Assembly (NCBI GenBank): GCA_000697055.1
Contig: JNDT01001142.1
Coordinates: forward strand, 1 to 60,379
DNA: 60,379 nucleotides
Source: Saksenaea vasiformis B4078
Taxonomy: Eukaryota; Mucoromycota; Mucoromycetes; Mucorales; Saksenaeaceae
Direction: 5' to 3'
Shown: piece by piece, positions 34,478-47,800 of the stretch
Layout: every line of letters begins with the position of its first letter
How positions within the stretch are numbered: the stretch's first letter is position 1
Program-made: the position numbers and the translations under genes
The notes under the pieces: generated by a model
Seen by the model: the letters and a program-made list of their open reading frames with translations, nothing else
What the model was told of the DNA's origin: nothing
Database searches by the model: none

Positions 34478-34802
34478 TCATGTTGTCATTCTCCAAACAC
34501 CAACAGAAAATAGCTGGCAGCCCCCAAGTGTGTATCAAAAATGACTGCCTAACTTTTTCTATGTACATAATGTAATACGATAGGAATACGTTATATCTAA
34601 CAATGTGATGTTACTGTTTATCAAGTGTTTTTGCTGTGTCAGTGCAGCATCAACGAAACCTGGACCGCCGCTGTTTCCCTGTAAACTATACGAGATAAGG
34701 ATAGATGGACTAAGCGTGATTGACATGTCAAAAATAAAAAATTCATGCAGTCGACAGCTAACCTGTCGTGTATGAAGCATCGAATTTTTTTCATGTCATT
34801 GG

Positions 34803-35145
34803 CGCTATCTTATTACTATCTATTGAACAACTTTTTACGCTACTCTGAATAAACTATGCGTCCATGAAGAACCGAGTTTGCGCTAAGGAAAGAAGACAAG
34901 GCAGCGTGCGATAATACCTGCTTACCTGATGGTGAACAGGGAGCTACACCACAGCCAGGACGGTTCGGGACAGAGGTCATGCAGGCTAAACGATAGACAA
35001 AAAAAACATGAATAATTGTGTATGTATATAGATTGACATCCTTACCGGGGAAGTTAAAGAGAACAGAGCCAAGGACCAAAAAAAAAAAAAGAAAAGAAGG
35101 AAATTCGTGCGTTCCTTTTAAGTACGGACTATTTGGGTGGAATCT
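34803..35145 (-). repeat. Dispersed peptide-cassette repeat, copy C
   Basis: Minus-strand copy. It carries the promoter-like block (TTCCACCCA, TCCGTAnTTAA) near 35110-35145 and GCACGAATTTCC, where the ATG of copy B is ACG. It also has a T-run, a GTAAGG donor and the near-identical exon encoding MTSVPNRPGC (34945-34985). A GTAAGC...TCCTTAG intron of about 53 nt and the final exon follow. The reading frame from the original start is broken by the ACG and a T-run length change, so this copy looks inactive unless another start is used. Confidence 0.65.
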
Positions 35146-35167
35146 GTGCTTATCGTGAAACTTTTTT

Positions 35168-35330
35168 TACTGCTTTCCGATGGGATACTGGAAATCCATC
35201 ACTGAAGGGTCTCAATGCAAAAACGATTTCTTGTTTCAGTGGGACATTTTCCTTAACTTGAGCACATTTTCACTGCTTTCTGATGGGATACCGAAAATCC
35301 ATCACTGAGAGCACTTTGATGCAAAAATGA
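35168..35330. repeat. Direct repeat, two diverged ~58-bp units about 103 bp apart
   Basis: CACTGCTTTCYGATGGGATA-type sequence followed by AATCCATCACTGA and TGCAAAAA occurs at 35168-35226 and again at 35271-35330. Confidence 0.75.
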
Positions 35331-35495
35331 GGTTACCCAGAGTGCAAACTATTCCTCGGATTGACGCAAAATAAACCGCTGCTCAGCGCCAAGATGGATC
35401 TCTTTCCAGCGCTAAATTTATTCAACTTGAACGTAATATGATATTTATTTGATGCAACACTTATCCCAAACACAGTATTTATTGAAATCTGTCTT

Positions 35496-35690
35496 ACTGC
35501 TAGTCTAAACAAATGCTGCGTCCAGAAAGAACATGTAGCATGAAAAAGTGTGATGTACGAAAACATAGCGTTGAACGAACGTTAAGACGTACTTCAAAAC
35601 GCAGGGTTCGGATGGACTGCAAAAAACCAAGAAGAAAAAAAATCCAGTAAGGAAAAGCCCTTGACTACATGATTTCTGGAAGCTTATCAA
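35496..35690 (-). repeat. Dispersed peptide-cassette repeat, diverged copy E
   Basis: On the minus strand the 3' block TTCTTTCTGGACGCAGCATTTG then TTTAGA corresponds to the terminal exon of copies A-C. Upstream lies a hydrophobic stretch (GLFLTGFFFFLVFC) and a short Ser/Pro/Cys segment (SPSEPCVLK). The overall order (signal-like, Cys/Pro, terminal exon) is kept but the nucleotide match is weak. Confidence 0.35.
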
Positions 35691-38472
35691 CTATCTGTGC
35701 CTTGTTCCTTTTCCAGGTTCAGATATCCTTATCGTGCTTTCTTTCTGATAGCATTTGCTAACAAGATTAGATACAGCGTTACTAAAAAAGAAAACGTCAT
35801 TTGCTGTGTCGCAATTTTCCATATAGGATAAATAATCCATGTCCATGGTAAATGTACCCTCAGTTATTATTACTACAGGTACGACGGCGCCAGAAATAAT
35901 GGTTTCAGATAACAGATAACGCTGTGTGTGAGCTGAGCTCATCTCATCGTTTCTACTAAGACATGCCAGGAAACAGATAGCATGACTTGGATTTGCCGAT
36001 CTAGTGATTACAAAAACTTTGTAGAACCCCGGGATTGTTTCACTCAGATAGCAATCTATTCATCAGAAAGGGGAGTCTAAGACAACAGCTTCCCAGTCAG
36101 TCCCATAATGACAAGCTTGCTATTTTTTCTACTTTTGCTAATCATGTTTCTTTCCCTACTGTTTTCTTAGCACATGCAGTCTATGACGTTAGCAAGTCGT
36201 TATCTTTTTTTGGAAGGGCGCGAGGTTGGCTTTTGTACCATTAAAAGTCGGAGACGAAGAGATGATGGCATGAGGCTGATGCACGGTAAGTTTTTCTCTC
36301 ATTAAAGTTGATGCCAGTGCGTCAGCGATGCTCTGTTTTTTTTAAAAAAAAATGGAAACCAGTGTAGGATGAGAGAGAGAAGGCTGTTGGGTTTGATGCA
36401 ACGATAGCGTTCAAAATGCAACTTGGCGATAGGAAAGTTCATTTTGCCAACTTGTTGGCTCGGACCATGGCGCACTGTCTTCTGCATCAACTCAAATGCA
36501 TAGAATGATAAGAGTTGTCTCTTTGGGTCAGTTACAGTAGCATGAAGGTCGTCTTGATTTTTGCCTTTTTTGTAAACTTTCATCGTTGTCCATGCATTTA
36601 TCGACGGTCGATTAGAGTGTATCCTGCGGTGGACACTTTTTTTTTCACACGACTCTCTTTTTTTTTAACAAGCAAACCGGCGGAAATACTTTCTTGCAGC
36701 AATGTTGATATTGTCAAAGAAAAAAGACCTCAAGGTTGTTAGACACATGATATGAAAGCTATCATGATTGTCGATAAAGCGCAAAGCTATCCTATCTGCT
36801 TGTTCTTGGCAAACGCACCTCATCTCAGCACTATTACAGCAAATATCCCCTGTGAATTATCTTTTGGACTCGCTCCGCATTTATGACCATTGGTACTTCA
36901 TCCTCTCAGGTGTCAAATGACTTACAGATGGGTTGGCAAGCCTTGTGATAGTTGCGAAATAGGTTTAATATAAGCAGGACTTCGTTGTAACCAAAAGGAA
37001 GAGAGAGGAAAACAAGAAACATGATGGTCCTCCAAATCATGAGAAAAAAAAATAGAAGAATCAACAAGCGATTAGAGAGTATCATTTACGAAAGAAAGAG
37101 TGTGTAGTCATTGTACTGATAAAAAGAAGAAATGACTAGGTTGTTGTTTCTTTTTTAATAATAATACAGAAGTATACGTATATTGGTTACTTTGACCTAG
37201 ACCACTTGATCAATTAATTCAGAACATTGGAGGAAAAAAAAAAGGTGTCATCCCCTTATTTCTTCTCTCTTTGATAAACATCCTGACCCGATACAGGTGT
37301 ACATGCATGTTACTAGTGATGTATTACGGGGAAATCGTCGATCTACAGAATAGCAAGAGATAAATGGATGTTCAAAAGGAGTAAGGGATATTGATTGCAG
37401 TCAGGTGGAATAACCATTCCGTTTGTGTCATGGTGGACTTGGAAATCACACAGCTAGCTTATTTGCATGAAATGAAAATGGGTTCGTTTTAAGGTTTATA
37501 GGGAGTTGAACCTGCTCTTTTCTGTGTTAAAAAAATTTAGGTTTCAAGCGGACTTCATTCAGGGGCGCTTTTTTGCCTCCGACGTCGATTCCCAAATCCG
37601 AGCTGCTTCCCCGAAACGCAGCTGACAACAGACAGACAAACACACACACACACAAAAAGAAAAGAGCTTCAGGAAGATTCAAAGCCCGAGTTGCGCATTT
37701 GCTGTCATTTTTTGATGCGCATAAATGATAAAATGGAGGTTTGCCTTTTCATCAGACACAGCCGGAAAAAATGCTCCCAATTGCCTGACATCACAACTTA
37801 ATAAATGATCAACATCGGCTGATAAAGTTTAACAAAGATCCTCGATTTCAAGATTCATCTATTCTTCATCTAATTGTAAAAGTTCCGTGCATTAAAGAAA
37901 AGAAAGAAGTATGACACCAGTTTATCAGCCCAATCGCGTACACCAAATGCATAAGATGATGATGTGGCACTTGGAAATGAATTTGTTCCTCCTTCGGATC
38001 TTGGATGGTTGCCGATCAACTCTAATGCGGAGAAACATGCTTTTGGACTCCACATACGGACTTCCAAATTGTGGACTTTCGGCAGGCTTCAAAGCGGCGC
38101 AACTTTTTTTCATGCAGAGCCGGAAGCGGAAACCCAAAAAAAAACTTTGAGAGTCTTCTGCATTTAGGAAGAACGATGGCAACACCATTCTTGGAAAAAG
38201 TTTTGAGTCAGCGGCGTTTTCTTTTTCTTACTTGTACTGCGCAACAAAAAAAGGTTATCTCAGTAGCGCGATAAGGATTCTTTGTTGAAGAAAAAGCAAA
38301 ACAAGAGACTTTTTTTTTATCATACAGTTTGTTGGGTAAATGCGATGAATATTGAACATATAAACATGTGAGGGGTATGTGTGTGTGTGTTTTGTGTGTT
38401 TTGTGGTGTGCGTATGTTAAGGGATGCAGTAGCTGTGAAATATGGGGAAATAAAAAAGGAAAAAAAAACTAA
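35691..38472. other. Long gene-poor stretch with weak ORFs
   Basis: No gene I can support. The minus-strand ORF 36302-36583 (93 codons, basic; contains PKRQLLSFYAFELMQKTV) and the plus-strand ORF 37964-38167 (VPPSDLGWLPINSNAEKHAF) have some coding character but no family or splice context. A CA-run lies at 37641-37652 and GT-rich sequence at 38377-38412. Confidence 0.35.
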
Positions 38473-39059
38473 CTAATAGTAATAACAGGCATCGACTTCT
38501 TGTGGTAACTCGTCATACTTTTGTTGCAACTGAATCAATCGGGGAGCAAGGGTTGATTGTAGCTCAGATCGTAAGTTATGATCAGATGTATGTTGTAACA
38601 GTTGCATGAACGCCGTTGCACAGCCGTCAATAGCTTCGCGCGCAGTGATACGGTCGCCAGAATAATAAGGTGATCCTCGCGAATCTTCCGCATAATTGAT
38701 CTGCAAGCACAGTAGGTTAGGAAAAATATAACTTATATAATATATATAAATATACATACCTCATCCACTGCGAGAGCATAAAGATCATATACTTTTTCAG
38801 TTTCTTTTTGAATATCATAATCGGAAACTTCAGACGAGGCATTGGATGGTCGTCGTCGAAACATCATGGATAAGCTTAAAGCCATACATTTATCGTTGGA
38901 AGGTTCGGAACGTTGACTGAAATGACTACTACAGATAGACCATTTTCGTCTTTTTGCAGAGAAAGGGACATCGCTAGAACAACTGGCGCGTCGTTGTGAA
39001 GGATAAGGTTTAATCCAGGCAATAAAGGTGTGCCACTTTGATTTGATATTTGAGTGCAT
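38473..39059 (-). CDS. Conserved-looking hypothetical protein, two exons
   Basis: Exon 1 38760-39059 and exon 2 38473-38700 are joined in phase 0 over a GTATGT...TTGCAG intron (59 nt), giving 175 aa. The N-terminal half is basic and Ser-rich with many Cys (RRASCSSDVPFSAKRRKW). The second half is helical: KETEKVYDLYALAVDE, INYAEDSRGSPYYSGDRI, EAIDGCATAFMQLLQ, ending QEVDACYYY. Clean splicing and the YAxDS-GS-YY-GD motif argue for a real gene. The function is unknown. Confidence 0.65.
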
Positions 39060-39539
39060 GATTGGATGTAAGAGAAAAGAAAGAAAAGATGGGGAGAAAG
39101 GAAACAATAACGTCTTATTTATACATTTGGATGAAAAAGAGGAGACAACATCGGATTTGGTAAAAAAGGAGGCGGGGCATCAAAAACAACCACCGCTGTT
39201 TACAGTTTGCAGGGGCAAATTTCCTTATTTTGCTCCGATAAAGTAGATTATACTTGCACATGATTCGGTATGAACATCAATGCTACCATTCATGATGATG
39301 GTGGCGGAGAGGTAAAAAAAAAAAAAAGGAGAAGCATTGTATGTCTATGTGTGTATGTGCAAAATATGAGTGATTCCGCGCACACCGATCCGTCCTCACC
39401 CCTTTACCCTTGTTTCTTCTTCTTGTCTTACCCTCCTCTCTTTCTCTTTCTCTTTCTCCTCCTCCTCTCTCTGTCTCTGCTTGTCCTTTTTTTTTTTAAT
39501 GTTGCTGTACTTGTTATTTTTGCCGCTCCGTCTGTATAT

Positions 39540-39578
39540 ATGTGTGTGTGTGCGTGTGTGTGTGTGTGTGTGTGCGTA
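39540..39578. repeat. GT dinucleotide microsatellite
   Basis: About 19 TG/GT units with two C interruptions. Confidence 0.9.
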
Positions 39579-40356
39579 CGTTATGCCTACTTTCTAACTG
39601 TATCTATCTGTATATGAATGCGTTATGCCTTACTTCAGTAAGTCCCCCTTTGTCCTATTAGGTGTCAACTCCCTGTTGCCTAGTTACCTTTTGGCAGATA
39701 ACTAAATCTCTTCTGTTTCTCTTTTCTCCCTTTCCTTTCCCACTCTTTTTTTTTTTCTCTTTCTCCATCCTGCAGGCGGACTTACTTCAACATACTTCTA
39801 ACTTAAGACGTAAGATATGTTATTTCTTTATTGTACAGAAAAAGGAACAAAGTAGGAGTTTATAGTTAAAAAAAAAAAGAAATCACGCAAATGAGGTCAG
39901 ATGTGGATTCAGCTCCATCGTTATCGCAAGAAATAAACACAATTTTTTTTATGTCTATCCCGGATTTTTCGCCCATAATCCCTTCGAACCTCCACCCTTG
40001 ATGTTGTTTCCCCTTTTTCCCCTTCCTTAGCTCTTTAGCAAACCGTAAAGTACAACAACTTTGAACCTGGTTCTACAACTCGCCATCACTAGGGTCTCGA
40101 TCTCCCATACGGTGGCAAAACAGGTCTTTAGCATTAACTATTGACTTGTCATTTAGTCAGCCAGTCCCTTACCTCTCGGTGTTTCATCTCCTTAGATGGC
40201 CAGACGTACGTTACATAGCCTAGAACATATGATGCCTTGCATTTTGTTTATGCAATTCCAGTTTGTCAAAAAGGTTGCCTATAATGCAGAAACCACTAGG
40301 TCAAACTACCCACCCAAATGATCAACTCAACCCCCCCTTTTTCGGTTGGTGAGAAT

Positions 40357-40357
<1 letters not shown>

Positions 40358-40389
<32 letters not shown>
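40358..40389. repeat. CA dinucleotide microsatellite
   Basis: About 15 uninterrupted AC units. Confidence 0.9.
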
Positions 40390-40699
40390 ATCATTTGCAT
40401 CACCAGCGCCACATCCAGCAGATCTCCTACTTCCTGACGCGACGAGAAACGACCAGGGAGGAAATCTGCTCTCCTACCCTTACATCATGTGAATTGATGC
40501 TTGCATGAAAAAAAAAAAATTCAAATCGTATATCATACATAAGATACACTACATTCTATAAGGAAAGTTATAACAACAAATGTACAAGAAAGGATTACAG
40601 CAGGAGACAAAAGGAGAAAGATAAATAATATACGAAGGGTAAAAAAAAAGAAGAAGAAGAAGAAGAAGAAGGAAGGAAACGTGTGGGATGCTTACTGTC

Positions 40700-42619
40700 T
40701 CATAGAAAAAAAAATAATGATAAAGAAATAAGACTGATGATAAAGAAAATGCTACCGGAGCTGACACAGGGTAATGCATCGGAAGTAGTGCTGGCGCTGG
40801 CTAACGCTGCGTCCGCGCCGTAATCGCTGCCGCACATATGATGCACCCGAAGTGTATCGTTGATTGGGGCATTGATGGAATAGTTTGTGTACGTCAAAAT
40901 GGTCGAGTAGCCCATCGTTTCCAAGACCCGTAGGATACCTGGTCCAATAGGCGATCGGTAGACCTGTGCAACCGGCGTACCATTACCCAGGGTTGTCATA
41001 TACGTGATCGAGGTGTTGATGCTTTCGTAAGCATCCTTCACCATATCCTCCAGCGTTTCACCTGTACGGAACGTATCGGCCATGATAAAATCAGGCGTGT
41101 ACTTGTAAATCCCATCAACATGCATATTCGTCAAGCTTGGCACGAACATTTCAGTTATTCTTTCCATGGGGGACGTTAGCGCTTCTTTGCCGGTAGATAA
41201 AACCATATGCGTATACTCCCTCCTTAAGTAGGTATTGTTATTGAAACTACTGTTGGCCACAACGGGAGGAGGAAACTGGAACTGAAGACTGTGGTTGCGC
41301 CCCGCAGAAAGATACAATTCTCGGGCGGCGATCGACTTGCTGTACTGATTAAACGATCGCATAAAATTGACGATATAAGCTGCTCCATCATTGGTACCAA
41401 CGCAAAACGTCTGCATATCAAAACCGATTTCTGCAAGTGACTTGGACGTCGTACTGTTGCTACTTAGCTGCGGATCCACATCCACTATAAACTTGTCGAA
41501 GATCGCGGTTGGTTGGAACCCAGTGACGCACGCCGGACCTCCGTCACTTGTAATGTACCAGTTTGGACTTGGTGTCAGTAATTGCAGTTCGATGACATCC
41601 ATGACGCCCTCAAGCATTTGTCGAAAAGGCGATTCATCGTTGGAAAAATAATCACCCCATGCGCTGGTAAACCCCACGCCATGCAGAATTTCGTGCAGAA
41701 AAACATACTCCATATCCATCTGGCTTGACTTGATCTTTGTCTCGTTCTGTTCAACGATTTAGATTTTTTTTTTCAATCGCTGAAAGAAGAAAAATCCGTA
41801 CCCTAAACCAGAATCTCCCACCGGCCGGCACACCCGTACCGTTCCATCCATTGTCAATTGCTTCCTGTATATCCACCCCTTTCATGTAGTAGTCATGGTT
41901 TACTTCGATACCGACATCGTGGGCCCCCCATGCTGAAGTATAGCTGTAAGGCACTAGCTGTTTGGCCAACGCTTGGGGATAAACATAGTTCATATCCGCA
42001 CCATCTTCAAATGGAAGTTTAAACTACTTTGAGATTTAGCTGGATTTTGTCAGGTTACGCTTCAGCATATGTACTTTGGAAGAGGGTGTTGCCCATGCTA
42101 TTGTGTCGTTCCAGCATTTGTTTATGCAGAACGGGAAATAGATCGCTGCTATACTGCACATAGCCTTGTCAGCGACTTCTTTGAATGAAAATTCTTATGA
42201 TACCTAATGCGATTCTTGATGGTGACCACTTGTACAAACTCCGTAGCAGCAGCAACAAGTGCTACCTGTACTTTTCTGCAAAAGTCGGGATGCAAATCAC
42301 AGTAAAGAACCACTTCCAGAACTTGGCTGATGTTGGTGCCATAAACGGTCGTGGGATACTTTGAATCAGTGGCAGACAATTCAGGAAGTATGACAGAGCT
42401 GATGTCTTCCTCCTCTCCATCGTCTATTTCAAAATCACCCATCTCAAAATGTTCGTCTTCCGTATCGTCGAAAATGGAATTGGATGGCGAATAGGTGTAA
42501 AATGTCACATTGTTTCCTAACGCCGGTCCCTTTGCATCGAGTTGGATTGCAGCAGTCGGTGGATACGCAAATAGGGCTTCCAGTAGCAGTAAGGCCGGCC
42601 AAAGTCGAAGAAGAATCAT
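40700..42619 (-). CDS. Secreted GPI-anchored HExxH protein (putative metallopeptidase)
   Basis: ATG 42619 begins a signal peptide (MILLRLWPALLLLEALFAYP). An upstream ORF extension lacks one. The product is about 570 aa over four or so exons, with many Asn-X-Ser/Thr sites. The zinc-type motif HEILHGVGFTSAW (about 41657-41695) has two His and a Glu like HExxH peptidases and is followed by GDYFSNDESPF. Acidic pro-region-like sequence (DDTEDEHFEMGDFEIDDGEEED) lies after the signal. The C terminus is a hydrophobic tail (SIFFIISLISLSLFFFL) after a small-residue stretch, suggesting a GPI anchor. The third zinc ligand is not obvious. I know no named family for it; proteolysis is inferred only from the motif. 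Confidence 0.72.
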
Positions 42620-42819
42620 GCCAAACCCAAGGCTTCGCTTATCCACACGTTCGGAATGTAAGAATAGACTGGCTCCAAAACCGTACACAGTTTCGAAGTT
42701 CTGTGTTTTGGAGGAACTTGGGACACTGATTTGGACTCCGCCCGGATATATCGGATACCAGTCTGTCTGATGCGCTACAATCTTACCCCTCCAACGACAA
42801 AGGCATAGAATGACCTTGG

Positions 42820-42855
<36 letters not shown>

Positions 42856-44887
42856 GATCACTAGAATTCACCGGTTCTGCTTGAGCGTCTACCAAAGGCA
42901 CTGTTTATGGATGGCGACCTCGGGTGGAGGAAAATCCTGATTCGTTCTTTTGATTGTTTCTTTCTTTCATCCGATGAATCGCTCATTGAACTTAGCCTGC
43001 TACGCAGGCAGATAATATGCTGCATCCCGGCGCAATGATAAACAATGTACATTTGATTGTCAATCAGGCTGCCCTCAAAATGCTGCTGTCGACAATAATA
43101 AACAGACCCTTTTGTTTACTTGTCAAAATAAGTCGCTAGTGAAAGAATGCAACTTGCGCCACAAGTTCTCTTCGGAAGAAATTTCTTTTATGTCGATGAC
43201 CTTTTTTTTTTTTTTTTTTTTTTGCTTACGGCTAACCTTTTTAGACAGTGAGCAGCTGTTATGATTCCCATCATCTATTCAACTTCTGCGCAGCCTTTCT
43301 TCCTTAGGCAATGGGGTATGTACTTACTGAGCGATTTTTTTATGCTACTCTAAACAGATTTTTCATCCGTGAGTAAATCACATAGGTACCTTAACTTAAT
43401 ACATCAATTAAACTATAAAATCTCTGATGAACACGGGATTTATTCGAGCAGCACGAAGATCATTCATGGTTAGTAAACTTTGCTATACTTGGATGAGCAT
43501 TTACATAACCCCGAAGGATAATGCCGCATGTTTGCGGCTGCCATACCCCGCGCCGATGACGGGTAAAGGCAGGGGGATGTAGAGAAACTCCAGCTTCCGT
43601 AGAACAGAGAATGCACATTTGAGGACCTGCAGAGATCTTGAAGCAATATAGTTGTTTGAGGATATGCTGTAAAGCACGAACGATGCTGAGGGATAGTATC
43701 ATTTGCTTAAGTAGTGATCACTAGACGCCCCTGCGACCAGGAAGATTTAGGAAAGAGATCAATAATCCTGTACGGTTGTATCAACCGGGAATATTTTTGG
43801 AAATAAGGGAAATACCGGCTTTCAGTGTAGGTACGCATCGCCTTCCGTTATGTGAAATGTCTTTCGTCTCGGTTAATAGGTCCTCTTTCTGACACAAACC
43901 CAACATCGTTGTACCCGTCTATCGTCTTTCAGTACTCTGGGAGGGCTATCCCAGGTTGAAATTGATACGACAACACAACCATGCAGAAGGTGAGCTTGTG
44001 TTCTGCGTTGAGTACTTCACCAGAACAGACCGATTCAGTGGTCCTCGCGTTCACTAATTAAGGCTAACGCTTCAACAGGCGTGAAATGTTGTAATACCAC
44101 TCTGAAAATTTTGTGTTCGTGCAATCACTTAATTTGGGCTGTTCTATCCTCATGTCGTTCTTGCTATGTTTGTGACTCATACGTCAATATACCTACGCTT
44201 GCATTAAATAGTTTGATGTTCACCTGCTTAAAACAGTTACAACAGTAAAGAAAAAAAAAGGAGATCTGGTCGCACAGTGAGAAAAATTTCACATGTCTTG
44301 GATATGAGATTACTTCATGAGAGATCATCTATTGATTCCAGTATGTCGCAAGCGCCGTCCCCAATACCATGCAACAACAATCTATGCTCGAAGCTGTTAG
44401 CTGTATTTGTCCATCTGGTCCAAGAAACACCTATCATTCCCGCACAACGGACACATTAACAAGTACGAGCTCGGAAACCCAGGCACAAAGTAGTATATTC
44501 CTATCATCCATCCAAATTATATATATAGTATGCAGGACGTCATCATTATGCTGTGTATCTCCTCCAGTCACCATGATTATGTCGCGAAATCAAGTTTATT
44601 ATGCCAATCTCACATAGTAATACGGAAATCACATCCTCTATCTTGGCTTACAGTCACTAGTTTCGTTTATCGGAAGGGTAATGGGTACAGCTTACGCATA
44701 TGTCAGAGGGGAAACGTTGTTAAAATGACACCTACACATTCCTAGTAACAGCGTTATTTATATAGTGTTGCATGGTTCGGTTCTATTTATATGAGACAAA
44801 GTCGGTCATCCTTTGTAAGGGGGGTTGACAAGTGAAGCGGTGCTAAGACAATGTCAGATTATTTGATCACGTAGCCGTTAGTTCAAC
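42620..44887. other. Long gene-poor stretch with repeats
   Basis: Promoter of the HExxH gene, an ATT microsatellite, a 22-nt T-run (43202-43223), and a fragment resembling the end of the peptide cassette near 43335-43375 (TTTTTATGCTACTCTAAACA). Short ORFs 43460-43702 and 44277-44745 carry no motif. Confidence 0.4.
42820..42854. repeat. ATT trinucleotide microsatellite
   Basis: About twelve uninterrupted ATT units. Confidence 0.95.
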
Positions 44888-47800
44888 TCACCTTTGTGCT
44901 TTAGGTTCTAGGTTCAGTTGGGATAGGAGTGTACTCATATCTTTCCGCATTATCCTCGGTCGTTTGGAAAGACTGCTAACAGACGTATTATACGTTGAAT
45001 CCTCTTCAAATTCGGGACTTTCGTGCGTCAACAACTGGGTCGCTGTATGAATTTTTGAAATTAGCCTATGTGCTGTTCTTCTTCTTCTTCTACTACTACT
45101 ACTGTCTTCTTACCTAAGGCTTCTTTCAGTGTTTCCACTCTGACGGTCTGTTTCTTTTCATCAAAAGTCCCCTACAAGGATGGTTAACATGATCCATCTT
45201 ACAAATCAGGGTTGTTCCTCACATCAGTGTCTGTGTCTGACCAGGGGATAAGCTTTGGTTTCTTCTCATCGATATCGCGTCCCGATCGGATGCGAAATGA
45301 TTGTTTGTGTTTTACTACGTAATAACATGTGAGTAGAATAATAAGGAAAACGAGAAGAAACCATACAGTATGCTTCTGATCCCCACTCTGCATAGAGTTT
45401 GCTTTCAAGATCCAAACCGTGCGTATCATCCTCATCGCGCAATTGTCCATCATTTGACATGATCTCAACCACTATGTGGCGATCAACGTATTTCGTTAAC
45501 GACGTGGTGTTATCGGGTTCCAATTTTTCAAATGCTAAAGGGCCGCCGGGGGTATCTATCGTATTGGAAAGCGGAACTGTCGACCATTCTTCCTGTTTTC
45601 GTCGTTCATCTGTGATGTTGTTCATGTATTCCACTAATCGATCGAGTTGCTGAAGTTTTCCGACCTCTCGACACCATTCCACTATTATTTTTGCAATAGC
45701 GCGCTGTCGAGCACTGATGGTCACATCTCTGCGCTTCACTAGATCCTGCAGTTCAAATACAAGAGGCGTGGTTTTGACGATCCCATCCACGCCAAGCCGC
45801 TGTGCAAGCGCTCGTAGCAAAGCATAAACAGCAATACTGTCCATCACATTGAAATCGTCGAGCTTTACCCAGTATACAATGGTCTGATGCAGGCTGCCGA
45901 TGAAACTGAAATCTCCACATTGGATCAACGTATGCTAAACCATAAATCTAGTCAGAAATCTAGCCGAAAGAAAGATATCATTGCTCTCACCTTGGGAGAT
46001 TCACTACTAGTACGAACGAAGGATTGGAAAAAGACATTAAACATTGCAAACATCCATTATGGCTACTTACGTCTGACTCTCAGGGCCATTCTCCACCTCG
46101 CCCACATCAAAGTAATGCAACAGTATTTTTGCAAACTCGATTCGCACTGCTCATTCACAATAATTCAGTAAGCAAATTGCAATCATGTCATCTTCATTTT
46201 TACCAGAATCTGTGTCTGTCAGTAATCCTAAAGCAGGCGTCCAAGTGTCCAAGGAGATGCCCAAGCTCAAACCTTGTATCTTCTCGCCCTGAGATTCTCG
46301 TTCGATTGCTTTCTTGCTTGCGGATATAACAGATTCCAGACATTTGAGAACGGCAGATCGATAGGTTTGTAGCGGCAGGCCATCGACTTCCGTCAAGGTG
46401 GTGTTCGCACGCAGCTTGGCGATCATGTATCCAGCAATATCGTCAAGCTGATTCTGATAGTACTTTTTGGATGCCAGCCCGCCTATACTATGCACTAACC
46501 CCTGATCGATCGTAAATTCATACATCGCTTGCACATCCGATTTGTCCGGACGTTCTTGTCGAAATGTATGCGTTTGCAGGGTCTTAATAAGATGGTTGAA
46601 TAAAGAATTGAGCACCTCAAGTATCGAAATGCCCAAAAGCGGTGTATCCGCATTCAGTAATTTATCCAAGATAGAAACTAACGAAGCTCGTTTGCGATCG
46701 TTGCTGCGGGTAATGGTATCTAGCTGCTGAAGTGCTTCGTATACCAGCAAATAACGATACTGAGGCTGTCATCATAAACGTAAATGTCTGTTTCGGCTGT
46801 ATCCATCCCATGTTCCCCTTACCTGTAACGAATCCAGCACCAGTTCCATAAATGAGATTGCAAAGTCAGGAGGCCACCACTTTTCCTTTGCATCCATAAA
46901 TCTATGCATCCGTTTAACAACGATCTATTTTCTCCTCTACACTTCACTGACCCAAATAGCGATGTGAGGGCAATTCGAGTGGCTCCGCCAGTCAGCTTGT
47001 TAAATAAGATGGACAATGTCTGTGCAGCTAAGCAATCGACGGTGCTTTTGTCAATATCGTTACTTGTAACGGCCGAGCGACGAATATCGATAGAGGGATG
47101 GCTGTGTGCCAAGACATTAGCTGGTTTCTTTGAAGCAGATAACCTCAAAAGAAGTGGTAACAAGACGGTGCCGAGTTGGATCTTGAAGTTGAATGCGTGG
47201 AGAGCCATCGATGTGACACATGCCTGCATGGCACGATGACCAATATAGCGCATCCTGTAAGAAGGTATTAATTTTTTTTTTTTGCAAGCCATATTTGATG
47301 GTTGAGACTCACTTTAAAACAAGCGATTCGTCCGTATTCACATAATTACAAAAATCGGCGAATTTCTTGATGAGAGATTCAAAGTCTGCGGTGAATTCAG
47401 CATCAACACCCAATGTCGAACCATCATGATAGTCACAAAAGACAATAAACTGTTTTATGCACGATGATCAATAACATATACCAAATATGTACATGTCTTG
47501 GGCACTTACAGTTTCGCAGGTCAAGTCAATTAATTCGGTATCTCGTGTGTCGAGTATCATGCTCAATATTCGTACTACGAATTTCGAGAAAAGGTTCAGG
47601 TCACGATGACAAGACTGAATTAGGGACTTGATGATATAGAGGGACACTTGATTGTTTCTGTACACAGCGAAAAGGATAGTGAGAAAAAAAAAGAGAGAGA
47701 GAGAAAAGATATTGACTCAAAGGGATACTTTACTGTTTCCTTCCCTTTCTTATATCTCGTTGCACTTTCTTCTCAAGGAAGCGACCCACTTTTGTAAGTT

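Larger units (their letters stand above)
39060..40699. other. Gene-poor, microsatellite-rich stretch
   Basis: CT-rich tracts (39400-39490), a GT microsatellite, a CA microsatellite, C-runs and a GAA-run. ORFs here (such as 39270-39617) are low-complexity translations of these tracts. Confidence 0.5.

Noticed and set aside
39270..39617. 115-codon ORF with hydrophobic and Cys/Val runs
   Set aside because: It is a translation of CT and GT microsatellite tracts.
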